Positions 23,501 to 35,500 of a DNA stretch of 64,000 nucleotides are shown piece after piece (position 1 is the stretch's first letter; each line of letters opens with the position of its first letter). The stretch is taken from contig NC_133400.1 in assembly GCF_047511655.1 (NCBI RefSeq), forward strand, positions 6,654,001 to 6,718,000, read 5' to 3'. The DNA comes from Castor canadensis (lineage: Eukaryota > Chordata > Mammalia > Rodentia > Castoridae). A program made the position numbers and the translations under genes. The notes below the pieces were generated by a model. It did no database searches, was not told where the DNA came from, and worked only from the letters and a program-made list of their open reading frames with translations.

Positions 23501-26500
23501 AGGACCAGAGATGTTGGAAGCTACCTGAAAGAGACAGGGCCCCAAATGCTTTTTGCTGGGTGTTCCAACAGCCTTTTCTCTTGGTTGCCTGTTTGTGCAT
23601 TAGCAGGAAGTATTATAGAAAGAGGCCTTGGGGTCTCCTTGAAAATCTCCATGACCCTAGATGTCGGGAGAGAGGATACACTGTGCACTGTACCTTCACA
23701 GAGCAATTCAGGCTGGCAATAGACCTGGTCGTCTTTCTCCTTCAGGGCTGTTGCTCTTGTCGAAGCCACTTTGATTAAATTTGAGCCCACTTCTGCATTC
23801 TGAAAAGAATCAGTTAAAAAATAAAAAAAAAAGGAAACTGTTACTCAGAGCAAACCTTTGCTTTGCTGTGTGCATTTAAAAAGTGCTTTAGCATACATCA
23901 TCTTGCTTGGTCTTCCATTAGATACAGGAAGCAGCTATTTTATTGTCGTTATTCTTATTCTAGGTTTAAAAAAAAAACGAGGACTGGCAATTTGAAGTGA
24001 CTCTCCAAGGTCACATAGATGGTGGGTGGTAGAGCCAGGGACATAGAAACCTGAGCTCTTTACTCTGAGTTGCTTTCTCCCTCCCAGGGAAAATGAATGT
24101 GCTTAGGAGAGGGACTTCTCACTTTTTAAACACTGGATGATTCACCTGTAAAAGGCTGCACCAGCCACTTGAAGAGTGTTTATAACATGGGAAATGCTTG
24201 TGATGTAACACCGAGTAAAAGCATGGGGTAAATTTCCTAAGTAATCTGAGCACATACACAAAATTACATCAAAAAAAAAAAAGACTGGGAGAAATATGGC
24301 AGATATTAACAAGAAAGAGGTGATGAATGAAGGGGACTTTCATTTCCTTCTCTTTTTTTTTTCTTCTATGAAAATGTACGACTGCTGAAATGCAAACAAA
24401 CATGAGATATAAATATTTGGGAGAAACACATCTTTCAAGGACATATTTTGGTCTCAAGTTATGACCAGATTTTGCTCTGTTCAGTTCCTTGCTGTCATCA
24501 TTTTCACACTGAGCAGGATTAACACGATTGCATATTTATTGAACACTTACTGTTCCTTGTTTCTCCCACACACGAATCATGGGACTTTGAGCGAGTTATC
24601 TAGCCTGTCCACAGTTCAGTTTCCTGTGTGTAGAATGAGGGTGATGGGTAATGAGAGCACATGCATCCTCAGGTTAATGTGAAGATCAAATGAGATCACT
24701 GTGCAGATTAAATGGGATACAAGAGTACCTCGTTGCCAGTCCGTGCTAGATATGTTGTGACTGTATCCCACCTTACGTGCAGGGGATACATTCCAAGACC
24801 CCGGGTGATGCCCCAAACTGCAGGGAGTGCTGAATCCTATATATAAACATGGCCATGTCACAAAGGTTGATTTGATAACAAGATATGGCTATGAAATGAC
24901 TAAGGGGAAGGTAGCATATACAGCCTGGATACACCGGGCAAGGGACAGGGCTAAATGGCTCCAGATTTCATAATTCTACTCAGAACAGCGTGCAATTTAA
25001 AATTTTGGGGGTTTTCATTTAACAGTTTTGGAACACGACTGTGGATAACTGAAACTGTGGAAAGGAAAACTGTGGATAAGGACACTACTGCATTGTCATT
25101 ATTCTGGTCAACTTCTCATTTAAACTTTTTTCTATGTACCACATTTTCCAAAGTGGCTTTGATAATGAAAACCTACCTCTTTTAATGATAACAGCTTTTT
25201 TGTTTGTTGTTGTTAATAGGTGGAAGGGAACTTTACTGTATCCTGCTGATTGAACTGCAAGGATCCTCAGAGGTTTGTCTAATTAATCCCTCTATTTATA
25301 GAAGAGGAAACTGAGGCCCAGAGAAGCAGAGTGATTCTTCCAAAGTCACACAGAGAGAAGTAGCTCCTAGGCCCAGGGTTTTGTGTTGCAATTCTTCTCC
25401 CCAAAAGCAAGAGCATTGTGGGCAGAGGGCAAAGCAAGGCTCTGAGGCTGGCCTGTTGCCATATATAGGTCTCAGCTCAAACATCCCCTTCCCTAACAAC
25501 TCCACCTGAAGCTGCAGTGCTTCCAAGGCATTTGTAATTATCTCCTTTATGGAGCTGTTTCCTTCCTTCCTTCCTTCCTTCCTTCCTTCCTTCCTTCCTT
25601 CCTTCCTTTGGTGATAGTGGGGTTTGAACTTAGGGCCTCAAGCTTCCTAGGCCCCCCAGCCCTTTTTGCTTTAGTTATTTTTCAGGTAGGGTCTTGTGCT
25701 TTCGCCCAGGCAAGCCTCTTACCACAATCCTCCTACCTAAGCTTCCCATGTGCCGGGATCACAGGTGCACCCACCATGCCCAGCTTGTTCTTTGAGGTAG
25801 GGTCTCACTAACTTCTGCCTGGATTGGCCTCAAACCATGATCCTTTTATCTCCTCCTCCCAAGTAGCTGGGATTACAGACAGGCATGGATCACCACGCCA
25901 GGCCGAGCTGTGTCCTTCTTTATGCTCGTCTTCTCCATGAAGGCAGGGACCAGATTTTATTCATTGCTTGGCACACAGCACTAGGAACTGAATGCACAAC
26001 TCAATAAGCTTTTCCTTCAACGATCAAAGCACACACTTTGCAGTCCAGCTGTGAGAATTCAACAAGATGAAGTGGGTGGACAAAGCAGCCCGGCACGTCA
26101 TGGTGCCTTATAAACAGAGACTCTCAGTGGTCCACCTGCATAGCACTGCATGGCAATAGGAAGCCCTGCCTGGTGCCTTGCTGGGCACATGACAGCAACA
26201 GGCTTCTGGGCATGTCCCAGCCCTGATTCTCAGGGAGTTGGTCTGCAAAGCCACCTTCTAACTTCAGCCTGAAAACTGGTCAGACTGGTTGAGGGATAAA
26301 CTGAATTTTTCCACACACAGCAGTAACAAACATGACTCGGCTGCTTCCAGCAGCCAACACGCTCAGCTTTGGAAAGAAATCACTTCGCAACTAGACTTTG
26401 GCAAAATCCTACAGGCTTGCCTTGAAATCCCAGCCCCTGAGGGACTGCTGTGGGAGGCAGTGAGCTCAGACATTGCCTCAAGCACCAACTTCAGTGTGAT

Positions 26501-29500
26501 ATGTGGCTTCACAATTTAGCAGACCCTCAACCTCACTGCGTCTGCCCCTGTATGTAAGGTGGCGGTGTTTTGTACAGCAAAGTTGCTTTGGCCTGGTCTG
26601 GGCCAAGGCCCAGACACACTGAAGTTAGTAACTTGGGCCAGAAAGCCATGCATTCAAATCCTGACACAAATCCCTTGGGTAATTCTTTAATGTCGGGCAA
26701 GCTTCTTTCTCTCTCATCTGCAGACATGGGGGTAAGAAATAACTCAGGTGTGGGAGCTCAAACCTGTAATCCCAGCTACTTGAGAGATCAGGTGGATCAT
26801 GTCAGGCAAAAATTTAGTGACATCCCATCTCACTCAATAAGCTAGGAGAGGTGGTACACTTGTCATTCCAGCTACAAGGATGGGAAGCATAGGTAGGAGG
26901 ACCATGATCTGAGGCTGGGCAAAAGCATGAGACCCTATCTGAAAAATAAAGCAAAAGAAGGGCAGGGGTCATTGCGCAAGTGGTAGAGTGAAATGCAAGG
27001 CCCTGACTTTAAACCCTAGTACCATAAAAAAAAAAATTGTGATGTGAGTTAGCAAAGCACTTAACAATTCCTACAATTTGTAGGATCCAGGAAGAAAGTA
27101 CAAGTGGAGGCCCTTAGACCCCTTGTCCAAATTTGGCAAGGAAATTAAGTGCAGCGCTGTCTCCCTCCCACCTGTACACATTCCCTCCTCCCCCATGTCG
27201 TGGAACTACACCGTTGTCCAATAGGCAGCCACCAGCCATGTGTGGCTACTTAAATTTAAAGTAAAGTGAAGTAAAAATTCCATGCCTTGGCTGCACCAGT
27301 CATGTCTTGAGTGCTCCACAGCACTCGTGGTTCACAAACAGTTGCCTCTGGAATGGACAGGGAGAACATTCCAGCAACACAGTGGGATCTATTGCACAGG
27401 CAGGTCTAGAAGGAGGAGTGTGAATTAAGAAGTCTAGGACCCTTGGGGTCCTGAGACAGAGGAGGTGGCACAGTGAGAGTGAGCTGCCCCTGGTCTCTTT
27501 CCTTTCTCATGTCACCCTCCATCCCTAGCTGGGAAGTGTGCTGAGGTGCCCTGGCCACCTTACAGGCATACTAGTGGCACGGTCTGCTCTTAGGGGGACA
27601 GAGGCAGACTGAGCAGGTTTGGGATCCCAGGTGTGCAGCACATGGGTGGGGAGACACCCTTCTTGGTAGATAGGACCCTGTGGTCCCGTGAGCTCCTCAC
27701 CACATGGAGAAGGGGCTATGCCGGAGACAGAAAAGCCAGATCAGGGCCTCTGAACTGACAGCCCTGGAGCAGGGACCCCTCCTGCCACAGTCTCAGAGGG
27801 GAAAAGCATTTAACACAGGGCCTGGGTCATGGCACGCTGTCCAGCTTTTCTTCTTATCAGGTCTTTATTTTTGCATTTGGAGTCAAAACCCATGTCTTCT
27901 AACCCAGAAAATACAGCCACGACTTCTGGGTCCAGTGTGTCTCCTCCCATGGTGGCCTGTTACATATAGATGGCAAACACTTAGGAACCCACCTCCAAGG
28001 CAGCCCATGGCACCCATCAGGAAGAAGGCAGGGCAGCCATCCCTGCTGTCTGTCTGTCTGTACATGCCCACGTCCCTCCCTGCCAAGCCCTAACTTAGAC
28101 GCCCGCACTGCCCTACATAAACTGCCAGGGTGCCAAAGGTCCTGCTGCCCTGCCTTCCTTTGAGCCCCACTGGCCCAAATGCAGAAGTGGAGGGCAGTTG
28201 TGAGGCTCTGAACTTTGGACTCCAACCTCCCATCACTCATTCTATGTGGCAAGCATTGCTCACTCGGGACGTGTTCCAAATGCTAAAGGGAGACCTGTGC
28301 CCTCTTCCAGAACTTGCTGCAGGTTTTCCTCCATTCACTCATCACGCACTCATTCATTCCTAGTGCTTAAGAACCTTGCTTCCAGACAGAGGCCAGCCTT
28401 CTTGGATCCCAGGCTTCAGCAGGAAGAGAGGGCTGAGCAAGTCTGTCATGCTGGAGATAAGTGTCAAGCTACAGGGTGCCATGGCATTTGCACACACCCG
28501 AGGGAAGTGATGACACAGCCCTGAAGGAAAATGAACTTGATAGGCCCAGAGGTTATCTGCCCTAGTGCACATTAGAACCCCTGGGAGCTGAGCTTCTCTC
28601 CCCTCACCCCCCAGGTTCTGCTGACATTGACCTGGGCGTGGGCTGGTGAAGCCTGGGAAAGTAACAAGGGCCATAGGATAGGTCAGTGTGGCAGACAGAG
28701 GGGACAGCAATGCGCAAAGGCCCCAAACCAGAAGGGCATCTGAGAAGGGACTGCACTCCCTAGGGTCTCCTCTCTGCTAGACCTTTTGGTAGCAGGGACC
28801 ATGAGCCCCTGGATCTGGTCAGATGCATTACGTCCACCTGAGTGAATTTATATGTGAGCAGCTAAGTGACTTGAAAGTAAAGAAGACGTCTTTAAGGGAC
28901 AATAAACAGCAATTAAACAGCGTGGCCAGAGCTACCCATTGCAGGGCTTGCTCTTCTTTGCTAATTTCAAAGCAGCAGGTGGCTCCACGGTGACTTTTAA
29001 AAACATACACGCTCACCTTCTAAGCAAACCATTTCCTGAGCGTGATGAAAGGTTATAAAATCCCCGAGTGTGGGCAGCGGGAGGAGACGTGTTCCTCTGG
29101 CTGCATCATCCCTCAGCTGAGGTCGGCATTGTGATTCATGCCCCGTGTGCTCTGTGACACCCCCGTTCTTCCGGGAACCAGGAGACCGTCCACAGCGCTG
29201 CACTGCGGTGTCTCACAGGGCGAAGGCTGCAGAGGATGGGCTCTGTGCAGTGTTCGCCAGTCCTGACCGCGTGGGGAGGGAGCCAGAGCCAATGTCTTTC
29301 TGCCTGGCTCAAGCACAGTCTCAAGTGCCCCAAAGCCTTTAACACCTAGTTCTTTTAAAAAAAACTTGCTTTCTTTCTTTTTTGCAGTTTTTTGTTTGTT
29401 TTGTTTTGTTTTGAGATAAATTCTTGCTATGAAACTCAGGCCTAGAACTTTCTGTGTAGCCCAGGCTGGCCTGGAGCTCGCAATCCCCCTGCCTCAGCTT

Positions 29501-32500
29501 CCAGAGTGCTGGGACTATAGGAGTGCTTTACCACAGCCTAGCTCCCTTCTTTGCATGCTAAGCACTGTCCCCTACCACTGAGCTGCACCCCAGCCCCTAA
29601 AACTTTCCTTTGCGGAGACCAGGCCTTGGCTGGCAGCAGCCCCGGTGGCAGCTGCAGGCCTCTGCTTGACTTCTGCTGTCTTATTGGCATGCTTGTCTCT
29701 TCTTCACAGCAAGCGGTGCTGCCTTTCTGGGGTTAGTGACATGTTTCCTTTCACATGAGTTAATAGAGAGTGAGTTGACTATAATGAAAAATTGATTTTA
29801 TGGACGTTACATCAATGTGACCTGAGATATGATAAAAACCATGGCAGAGAGATGCCAAGGACCACAGCTGGGAAGTGCTGGAGAGTAGAGAAAACCTGAG
29901 CTCTGGAAGCAGCCAAACCTGAAGGCAAATCTTGACTCCTCCACTCCCTGAACAAGGTACAGCTGAACCCCTGCATTGTGGATCCTGACAGAGAGTGTGG
30001 GAAAAGGCTTCCTGGCTACAAAAGGACTGCTACCCAGGCCTGCAGGAGCGAGTGTGGCCTATTTGGGGGATCTTTCCAGGAGTTAGGTCTATAAGGGAGA
30101 AGAGCAGAATTCCTACCCTGTAGCAGTTTCAAGTATATGTTTGGAGACAGACTGGTTCAGGTTTCAATCTTGGCTGGGCTGTGTGATCTCAGGAGCATTC
30201 CTTCACCTTTCTGAGCCTCAGTTTTTTCTTTTTCTTTTTTTTTCACATAAAATAAAGCTAATATGAGACCTCTTCCACAGGTCATTTTGATCATTAAGTG
30301 ACATAAGGAAAATAAAACGTATAGCAAAGTACTTGGCATTTAGTAAATGTGAACCATCAACTTTTAATTGAATTCAATTTAGTTTCATTTAAATTAATTA
30401 AGTCATGAAGTCAGTGAGTGCTGGAGCCAGAAGCCTATCTGTACCTACCTGATGCTCAGAGCCCTGACAGAGTCACCCTAATTGAGGCTAACATAACCAG
30501 ACAGCCATGTTCACTGTGAGAACGGACTGTCTGAATCAGGGGACTGAGTGAGCAAATGGGGGTAAATCACCGTCAAAGACTATGAGGTGAATATTTAAAG
30601 TGACGTTATCAAGGAGTATTTAACATTATAGAGAAATGGTCAGATATACAAACACGCTGGGCACCGGTGGCTCATGCCTGCAATCCTAGCTACTTGGGAG
30701 GTTGAGATCAGGAGGACAGTGGTTCAAAGCCAGCGTAGGCAAATAGTTCATAAGAGAGGCTCCATCTCCAAAAATATCCAGAGCAAAATGGATTGGAGGT
30801 GTGGCTCAAGCTTTGCAAGCAGGAAACCCTGAGCTCAAGCCCTAGTCCCAGCATTAAAAAGATAAAACAAAGTAAAAACAAAAACAGATACACAAACAAG
30901 TGCAAAAAACAATATGCAAAATAACAGTTACATATTTATAATACATGTTACATATTATATTCATAAAAGGAAATGTGCGGGTATGTGTTACGATGTGGAT
31001 GACTGCTCTAAGTGAAAGAAGCCAGTCACACAATAGGCTGTACACTGACCAAGGTCATTGACATAAATGTGTCTGGGGCTGGCAAATCCTTTGAGACACA
31101 CAGTAGATTAGGGGCTCGCTGGGGTGGGGGGAGTGGGTTGCTAGGAAGTGGTGGCTAAGGGGTATGAGATTTCCTTTGAAGGGATGAAGATGTTCTAAAA
31201 TTGACTGGTGATGGATGCACAGCTCTGTGACTATATCAAAGGCCACAGAATTAAACTCTTTAAGTGGGTGAATTTTATGGCATATAAACTATACCTCAAT
31301 AATGATGTAACATTGTCTGTCTATCTATCTATCTATCTATCTAGGGAGAAACAGACAGACAGACACTGGGAGGCAGTACAGATAAAATCACAGTGACCAT
31401 GTTGGGTGGTGGGTTTATTTAGATTTTTCTCCCCTTTTTACTTACCTATATTTTCTAAAGTTTCTACATAATATAGATCACTTTTTGGGAAAATAATGAA
31501 AAAGTCTTTTTGATTTTTTTTAAAGAGCAGCTCAGGGTTGGGTAAAGCGCTCATCTAGTATGCATGAGGCCCTGGGTTTGACCCTCAGCTCCATAAAAAC
31601 AAAAAAAACCCAGTGCATTTTGGGTTTCAATATCAGTCAAATAAATGCCAAGTACCGTCCCACCTGGGCTCGAGTCTGTCTAGAAAGAAACTGCCCACTC
31701 TGTGGAGCCTTACCTTGTCCACATGAAGGGGGATGGCAAACCTCCTGAGGGTGGGCACTGAGGTGAGCCTGGAGTTCTCCTCAAAGTCCTGGTTCAGGTT
31801 GGCCAAATAGAAGAGCTGGTAGAGGCTGCTATCCTCATAGGCAATGACATCAAACAGAATGCAGCCGTCCTTCTCATAGGCATTGACATGGTGAAATACC
31901 ACCATGGGGTCTGTGTAAAACATGGTGGGCACTGGCTTTCTGGTCCTCTGGTCGATGATGTGAATGTAGGTCTGAAAGAAGATGGTGATCAGCTGTCCCT
32001 CTGATGCCTGGCACAGTGGCCTGAGGGGACTGATAGCACCCAGCCCTGCATGGTACTAGCTTGTGACCATGGGGCATCCCTTCCCTAGTCTGAGCAGTAT
32101 GTCCACCCAAAGTGCCAGGCAGGAAAAAGGGCTCGGTGAGCAGGAGTGTTTATTGGCATCTTTAGGATGGATGCTGTGCTGCCTGTCCCCTCTTCCCTGG
32201 CAGTCTTTGGGGAAAGGTGCACTGCCCCACTTTCCATTGACGATGACCAAGTAGGAAGTGCCCTGCACTCTGCCTGGGAGTCAGTATGTGGAAGGGAAGA
32301 CAGGGCTGATTACTTTAGACCTTTCCTTCCTCCTGATCCCCAGACTAGGACCAGTTACTTAGACTCTTCAGAAAGTTCTCTGGCAGGCTCATTCTGGAGC
32401 CTTCCATGGGGCAGCCTGCCTTGCCCTGTGGGTTCTACCTGCTCTCCCTGTGGGCTTCTGAAGGGGACTTGTCAAGGATGGTGGAGGCTGTGAGGGGCCC

Positions 32501-35500
32501 AGCTACACCTCAGAATGAGGACTTGGTCCCTTTACTTCTGGGCGTGAGGACTGTTTTGGGGACCTTGGTTGCCCAAGGTCATACCCTGTTGCAGGACAGT
32601 CTGCATCCAATGACTTATTGGAATTGGAGGGGCATAAAAGATCTAGCTTTCTTGGAACCACTCTAAAGGACATCCCAGCTTTAGAACTTTCTGGAAGGTT
32701 GGTGGCTGCCTCCAGGGAGATGTATGGTAGCTGGCTCCCTCCTTCCTCCTAGGAAGCTTCCTCTGGGGGCTAGTTCCCCTCACTTGTGCTCCTGTGGTAG
32801 AGTGGACAGCCCAGCCAGGCCTCACCTTGTCCTCTCTGTGGAAGGTCATGCAGGAAGCCCAGCTCACGCCCCGCATGTATGCAGTTGCCATTTTGAGAAT
32901 GTCTAGCTTGAAGGGCTGCTCTAGGAACACGATGTAGTTCTCGGTGAGTCCAAAGCTGTGGTAGTAACTAGGGGAGAGGAGCGAGCGGGACGGGATGGAG
33001 CAGAACACCTCCATGTGCTTCAGGGGGCTCTTCCCCTTCCTCTTGGCCTCTGGAGAAAAACAAACCTTAGAAATCTAGCAGACAGTAGCAGGGTCCCAGG
33101 ACAACACCACTGTCACCTACAAACTGCTGCTAAGAAGAGCCACCTCTGAATCGGAGCCACCCAGAAGACCAGATGGAGGGGCCTGAGAGCTCTTGCTCAG
33201 CAGACCCCCATAGTGAGCCTGGTTCTCCAGCCCGAAAACCACTGTCCACCCAGGGAGGCCTGTGAGCTAAATAGAGCCTCCATCTCTTTACAAATAGTAT
33301 TATCTGGAATGTGGCCATGCTTGCGCCTGGGTGACATGTCCATGGCTGTTTTTGCCTTCAGCCACAGTGGCCCACATGAGACTCTGACAGACACCATCTG
33401 GTCCTCAAAGATTTAAATATTTAGTATTTGGCCCTCTGGCAGGAAAAATTTGTAGACTCCTACTGAAGGGCAGAACTTCTCAAACTATAATGTTTGTGTG
33501 AATCATCTGGGGACTGTGCTCGTGTGGAGCTTAACTCCGTGTTCTGGGATGGGTGAGGTCTGAGGCTCCACATTGCTGGCCAGCTCCCTGAGATGCCTGG
33601 GCATTACAGGCTTAAGCTCTGGTATTTTGCTGGGAATCTCCATTTGGCATGCATTTCATACAGTGTCCACCAAGTTATAAATAAATACCAGGAAGGAACT
33701 AACTACCTATTGTAATGAAGGGCTTTTACCTAGGTTATGATAATCAAGCTAGGCTGTTGGATGCCCCTTTTACTGATGGGAAACTGAGGTGCAATGGTCT
33801 ATCAATTGGTCAAAGTCACAGGGTTGCCAAAAAAGTGTGACTTCTTATCCTTGACTTCTCTGTTACTAGGGAGCATAGTACTCAGAGAGCGAGGGCAGAG
33901 AAGAGGAAGAAATAACCGAGTTGTGAAGGTAGAAAGGCCAGCCCTTGTCCTCATTGTAGTTCAAGTACCTCACCTGGCACTGAGGGCGATCGGTATGTGC
34001 TGGGTTTTCTTAATCCTCTGCTAGGATGAGTCATCCCTGGCCAAAAGGCCTCCCCACCCAGGCCTGGGGTTGGTTTATAATGAGTTACCTGCTAACATCC
34101 CCACCTCTCTGTGGCCACCTGCGCACACTGTAAACAGCTGGCTGCTGGGAGGGAGGCTGAGAGGCTGGGGGCTAGTTCTTTTCTTCACAACGCAAAGTGA
34201 GAGGGGCATCACCCTGCCTGGGACGCAGGAGCTGGGGCATACACTGCCTGGGCAAGCAGTGGGAGGCCAGAGGACAGCTGTTTGCATAATGCTGGGGACT
34301 CCTGTGAGCTGAGTGGCCTCGGGCATGTCATCTAATCCCCCTGAACCTTAGTCCTCTGTAATATGAGGTGGCGAACTCAAGTGCCTAGAATATCCCCAAT
34401 CTGATACTCTAGGATTCTGGGCTGGCCCTATATCCTTTACTGGCTTAATTAGGGGCAGTTTCACTTAACGAATATACTCACTGTACCCTCTGACCTTGGG
34501 ACTCACATCTCCCAGCAGATCCTGGCAGTGTGCTTAGGAAGTTCTACTGGACTGTGGGGGTGAGGATGGGGCAGGGACCAGCAGGATCACAGATGGAAAC
34601 TAGTTTCCTAAACCAGAAGGTCAGGTCAAGCACCCTCAAGTCCTGTGCAGCTGGCCTTGGAGGCCTCATCTCCTGGGGTGTGTTCCCATGAGGGTCCTGG
34701 ATAAACAAGGGCCAGGAGCCTCACCCTCTTCCCCTCAGGGACACGCAATCACACTCAGCCTGGGCTTTGCTCTAGGATTTCGGCCCTAAGAGGAGAAGGT
34801 CCAGAAGGCCAGAACAGGGTGGGGATCTGGAATGGATCCCAGCAGGGCTGAGCTCTGTGAACAACCCTGGTGCCTGGCTGAAGGCTGGGGGTGAAATTGG
34901 ATGGTGCAACCTTGGCATATAAAGGTTTGTGAGAAGACTTGAAAACGGGTACAGGATGGGTAAATTGATGAAAGAATGAACTGGAGGGCAGAGAAAAGGC
35001 TAGAGTAGGATAAATGGATGGACGGATACGTGGGTGGGTGGGTAGATGAGCAGATGGACAGATGGATGAATAGATAGGTGGATAGATGGATAGATGTATG
35101 GATAGATAGATGGTAGATGGATAATTGGGTGGACGGATGGCTAGACAAAATAATGAATTAACAAACTGGAGGCTAAAGAAAAGCAGTTAAATCATGAAGG
35201 GATTCCTTTCAGCCAAAAGGAATCCTAGATGCTTCTCTTTTCTCCTGAAGCAGAAGACTGAACTAACAGCCTGTGCAGCTGCCCTTGGAGGCTTCATCTC
35301 CTGGGGTGTGTTCCCATCCTGGACAAACAAGGGCTAGCAGCCTCACCCTCTTCCCCCTCAGGGACAAGTGGGGGGAAAGCATGTTGTTATCAACAAAACT
35401 CAGGGCTCTTTAGCAGAAGCCACTCTTGGCTCCTGTGCTCATTACAGTCCCCAGAGTCACCTACCTGGCACCACGGCAGGGATCTTAAATATCACATATT

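Larger units (their letters stand above)
20993..23693 (-). other. BCO1: BCO1 intron 8
   Basis: 2.7 kb. Its middle (22046-23110) is a run of SINEs and an L1 end; the first kilobase is unique AT-rich sequence. Confidence 0.9.
23800..31713 (-). other. BCO1: BCO1 intron 7
   Basis: 7.9 kb. Contains MIR pieces, a Tigger-like remnant, a (CCTT)n tract, two long composite SINEs, a B1 and ID pair, an old L1 end, a (TCTA)n tract and an ID near the exon 7 donor. The stretch 27040-29370 shows no clear repeat or gene. Confidence 0.9.
33050..35464 (-). other. BCO1: BCO1 intron 5
   Basis: 2.4 kb. A MIR-like piece at about 33765-33840, a duplicated ~100-bp segment (34642-34743 and 35270-35366) and a GGAT-rich tract between the copies. 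Confidence 0.9.

Noticed and set aside
27700..28710. Possible nested gene in BCO1 intron 7
   Set aside because: Several 90-130 codon frames overlap on both strands, but none has recognisable similarity, matched splice sites or a promoter; composition is enough to explain them.
34962..35150. CRISPR-like array
   Set aside because: Short degenerate tetranucleotide units with no spacers; an ordinary simple repeat in a vertebrate intron.
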